DNA of 64,000 bases from Chitinophagaceae bacterium (GTDB lineage: Bacteria > Bacteroidota > Bacteroidia > Chitinophagales > Chitinophagaceae): contig PMSV01000019.1 of the NCBI GenBank assembly GCA_003168265.1, positions 372,001 to 436,000 on the forward strand, given 5' to 3'. This document shows, piece after piece, positions 61,560-64,000 of the stretch. The position numbers and the translations under genes are program-made. Numbering within the stretch: position 1 is the first letter of the stretch; every line of letters begins with the position of its first letter. A model generated the notes under the pieces. That model ran no database searches and had not been told where the DNA came from. It was given only the letters and a program-made list of their open reading frames with translations.

Positions 61560-63440
61560 TCATTTCAAAACAGGCAGGATCACCCTTGAAGCTGCCGTTC
61601 CATTATGGTAGATATGGATATCGCTTTTGATATAATCCTTCAGGTCGCAATGATAGATATCGACGAATTGCTGGGGATTTCTGTCCACAAGCGGAAACCA
61701 ACTGCTTTGCACCTGGACCATGATCCGGTGACCTTTCTTGAAGCAATGGGCGATCGGGGGCAACTCGAATCTAACTTCTTCCGTCTTTCCAGGCACGAAG
61801 GCTGAAGGGTTTTCGTAACTATTGCGGTACCTGCCTCTGAATATTTCTGCACGAACCAGCATCTCGTATCCTCCCATTGGATATTTTTTTTGCGGATCCA
61901 TTTCCGAGTAGATATCCACCTCATTGAAACCAAGCCTTTCCGGAAAAACATCGATGATCTTCACTACAAAATCCGCATCGCTTGTAGAGATGCTTGTCAT
62001 CAGATCGGCCACCACGCTGCCCGTCACCGTTAGGTCCTCAACGAGGGTATCCGTCCTGAAAGTCAGCACATCCGGCCTTCTCTCTGCAAAGCGCTGGTCG
62101 TCGGTCATATAGGATCTGGTCCTGTTGAAATGCACTTCATCAACATAGGGAACAGGATGGGCAGGATCACTGCTGTATTCATCAGACCCTCCGTCCGCTG
62201 CAGGGGCTGACCAGTTCAGTTTACCACCTGGTTGGAAATAAAGACTCTGGTCCTGTTTGCCGGCGGGGGGCCATTCAGAAAAATTCCGCCATTCATTGGC
62301 CCCGGTGATGAAAATCGTCGCCTCTGCCAAATTCGAGATATCACCCTTTCTTTTCAGGAAATAATTGAAAAAGGGAACTTCTATATTCTCCTGGTACCAT
62401 TTGGAAGTGTTGATTCCAAAGGAAACATTCCCCAGGTGGGTGCCGTCATTGCTGGCCCATTGACCATGGTACCATGGGCCTTCTACGATCTTATTGAAAA
62501 CCTTCCCGGGATTATTCTGCTCCGCCGCCTTATAAGCATTCCATGCGCCCCAACAATCTTCAGCGTCAAAGAGTCCACCCACCCAGAGCATGGCAGGTTG
62601 TAAACGTTTGGTCGCATTGCGCGCATCACGTGCCTTCCACCAGGCATCGTAATTCGGATGTTGAAACAGTTCCTGCCAGAAAGTGACGGTATCCGGCATC
62701 CTCTTACTGAGGTCTTTAAGGGCGCCAGCTTCCAGGTAATATTTATAATTGTCATGTGTGTAATAATCCAATTCGTCATGAAAGACTTTTGTAGGCTTAT
62801 GATGTTGTTCTCCGAAAATCTGGTAAAAAGAAAAAGCATCCATCTGGAAGAATGCACCATTGTGATGAAAATCATCCCCTATGAACCAATTCGTTACGGG
62901 AGCCTGGGGACTTACCGCTTTCAAGGCCGGATGATTACTGGCTGCTGCCATAGTCGAATAAAAGCCAGGATAGGAAATTCCTGATACGCCAACATTTCCG
63001 TTGTTGTTTGGAATATTTTTCACCAGCCAGTCGATGGCATCATAGGTGTCGCTCGCTTCATCGGTCTGCTTTCCCTTTTTATTCTCGATAAATGGCCGCA
63101 CATCTTCGAATTCCCCTTCGCTCATAAAACGGCCACGCACATCTTGCATCACGATAATATAACCGTCTTTAAGATAGTCCGATGAAAGGCCTCCGATCAT
63201 CCAAAAGGGCATTTTATCTTCCCCATAGGGCCTGCAGGAATAGGGAGTCCGGTGCATCAGGATCGGATGCTTTTCGGAATTGTTTTTTGGGATCACGATG
63301 GAAGTGAATAGGCGCACTCCGTCCCGCATAGTGATATAGAGCTCTTTTTTTTCATAGTTATTGACGAACCAGGCTGAATCGATGGTCTGGGCCTGGACAG
63401 ATAGGGAAATGCATAAGGTCAAAATAAAAATGGATCTCAT
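61560..63440 (-). CDS. Secreted CocE/NonD-family hydrolase (X-Pro dipeptidyl-peptidase S15 fold)
   Basis: The 626-residue protein has a short signal (IFILTLCISLSVQAQ). The alpha/beta-hydrolase core shows the nucleophile in VGVSGISYPGFY and the Asp/His region around WVGGLFDAEDCWGAWNAY and WYHGQWA. A C-terminal jelly roll follows (SIHIYHNGTAASRVILPVL-type end). Members cleave X-Pro dipeptides, cocaine-like esters or acyl amino-acid esters. It is first in the operon with GH51 and the epimerase, which hints at action on plant-derived conjugates; the substrate is not determinable. Confidence 0.9.
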   Translation of the reverse strand: MRSIFILTLCISLSVQAQTIDSAWFVNNYEKKELYITMRDGVRLFTSIVIPKNNSEKHPILMHRTPYSCRPYGEDKMPFWMIGGLSSDYLKDGYIIVMQDVRGRFMSEGEFEDVRPFIENKKGKQTDEASDTYDAIDWLVKNIPNNNGNVGVSGISYPGFYSTMAAASNHPALKAVSPQAPVTNWFIGDDFHHNGAFFQMDAFSFYQIFGEQHHKPTKVFHDELDYYTHDNYKYYLEAGALKDLSKRMPDTVTFWQELFQHPNYDAWWKARDARNATKRLQPAMLWVGGLFDAEDCWGAWNAYKAAEQNNPGKVFNKIVEGPWYHGQWASNDGTHLGNVSFGINTSKWYQENIEVPFFNYFLKRKGDISNLAEATIFITGANEWRNFSEWPPAGKQDQSLYFQPGGKLNWSAPAADGGSDEYSSDPAHPVPYVDEVHFNRTRSYMTDDQRFAERRPDVLTFRTDTLVEDLTVTGSVVADLMTSISTSDADFVVKIIDVFPERLGFNEVDIYSEMDPQKKYPMGGYEMLVRAEIFRGRYRNSYENPSAFVPGKTEEVRFELPPIAHCFKKGHRIMVQVQSSWFPLVDRNPQQFVDIYHCDLKDYIKSDIHIYHNGTAASRVILPVLK

Positions 63441-63557
63441 GAGAGTAAATTTTGATCCTTAAAAATAAGATGAATCTCACGAATTGACCCGATTCATTCA
63501 ATTATATTTGTTATAGACGTTGCTGAATTCAAACCAACGCTAAGACCACCAATAAAC

Positions 63558-64000
63558 ATGCATAATCTCTTAAACCAGTCTTCTGAACCGGCCCCTGCAG
63601 ACGAGGATGAAAAAAGGTTGGCCGCACTGGGCTATAAACAGGAATTGAAACGGACATGGTCCGGCTTTTCCAATTTCGCCATCTCATTTTCCGCCATATC
63701 CATTCTCAGCGGTTGCTTTACCACTTTCGGACAGGCCTGGAACAATGGTGGCCCTGTCGCTATTGCTGTTGGCTGGCCCCTGATCTCCTCACTCATCCTG
63801 ATCATCGGCCTCTCGCTTTCCGAACTGGCTTCCGCCTTTCCCACTTCAGGAGGCATCTATTGGTGGGCCTCAAAGCTTGGGGGGGCCAAAGCAGGATTCT
63901 ATACCGGCTGGCTCAACCTGATCGGCCTCTTAGCGATCACGGCTTCTGTTTCCTATGGAGCGGCAAGCTTTTTGAATTCAACCCTTGTCGAGTGTTTTTC
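63558..64000 (+). CDS. APC-family amino acid permease, C-terminus cut by window edge
   Basis: From ATG 63558 the frame stays open to the last base (147 codons). A short hydrophilic N-terminus with LGYKQELKRTWSGFSNFAI leads into membrane helices with the APC signature (FTTFGQAWNNGGPVAIAVGWP, then SLSELASAFPTSGGIYWWAS). This pattern is typical of the GABA/polyamine/amino-acid permease subgroup. It is divergent from the S15-GH51-epimerase operon. Confidence 0.9.
   Translation, partial: MHNLLNQSSEPAPADEDEKRLAALGYKQELKRTWSGFSNFAISFSAISILSGCFTTFGQAWNNGGPVAIAVGWPLISSLILIIGLSLSELASAFPTSGGIYWWASKLGGAKAGFYTGWLNLIGLLAITASVSYGAASFLNSTLVECF

Noticed and set aside
1-64000. CRISPR arrays, rRNA operons, ordinary tRNA genes, prophage structural genes
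   Set aside because: None seen; the only tRNA-like sequence is the tmRNA at 44654-45028, and repeats found are short operators, not spaced arrays.

Overview
The window looks like a chromosomal segment of a Bacteroidota bacterium, most likely in or near the Chitinophagaceae. The signs are: a type IX secretion type B sorting domain on a lectin/PKD protein; an outer-membrane beta-barrel protein with carboxypeptidase-regulatory and plug domains; Bacteroidota-style promoters (-33 TTTG, about 19 bp, -7 TAnnTTTG); a 30-residue Lys/Ala-rich histone-H1-like protein; and a tmRNA tag ending YAMAA. Both ends are cut by the window: an ArsR-type regulator on the left and an amino-acid permease on the right.

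1-16 kb holds a small hypothetical operon, then a family 2A encapsulin with its cysteine desulfurase cargo (2997-5866), a glycosyltransferase, an amidohydrolase, a large outer-membrane protein, a GH2 glycosidase, and a YeiH-type putative sulfate exporter coupled to a small Cys-rich protein. A 19-bp palindrome, GTCTAC-N7-GTAGAC with mismatches, lies in four intergenic regions here: beside the ArsR gene, before a secreted NlpC/P60-like protein, before the encapsulin operon, and before the YeiH operon. It suggests a shared sulfur-linked regulon.

16-36 kb carries mostly exported or hydrolytic functions: a T9SS lectin protein, an NTF2-like protein, a beta-lactamase-fold gene broken by two in-frame TAA codons, SRPBCC and DUF4143 genes, a phospholipase C-like/lipoprotein operon, two outer-membrane proteins, an M19 dipeptidase, a patatin, an amidase pair, a sedolisin and an alpha-amylase. 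Four of these transcription units are preceded by the same directional element, ATTACCC-(5 or 6 nt)-GGGTA. It always lies exactly 21 nt upstream of a -7-like hexamer. This is the strongest unexplained signal in the window.

36-44.6 kb is an accessory region, apparently next to the ssrA (tmRNA) gene. It has a zeta-toxin operon with an out-of-frame C-terminal extension, a TacA/TacT-like toxin-antitoxin pair with a promoter-embedded operator, an orphan Rhs tip carrying a GH24 lysozyme with a likely secreted immunity protein, IS3-family remnants, a second AT-rich cassette, a lipoprotein gene broken by TAG, and an integrase N-terminus joined to an AraC fragment.

44.6-64 kb is mainly core genome: ssrA, rseP, dxr, a GH3-family protein, rplU-rpmA, the H1-like gene, polX with a degenerate polymerase site, a DUF3667-mazG-NtrY-like kinase operon, and a sugar/peptide operon (S15 hydrolase, GH51 arabinofuranosidase, aldose epimerase).
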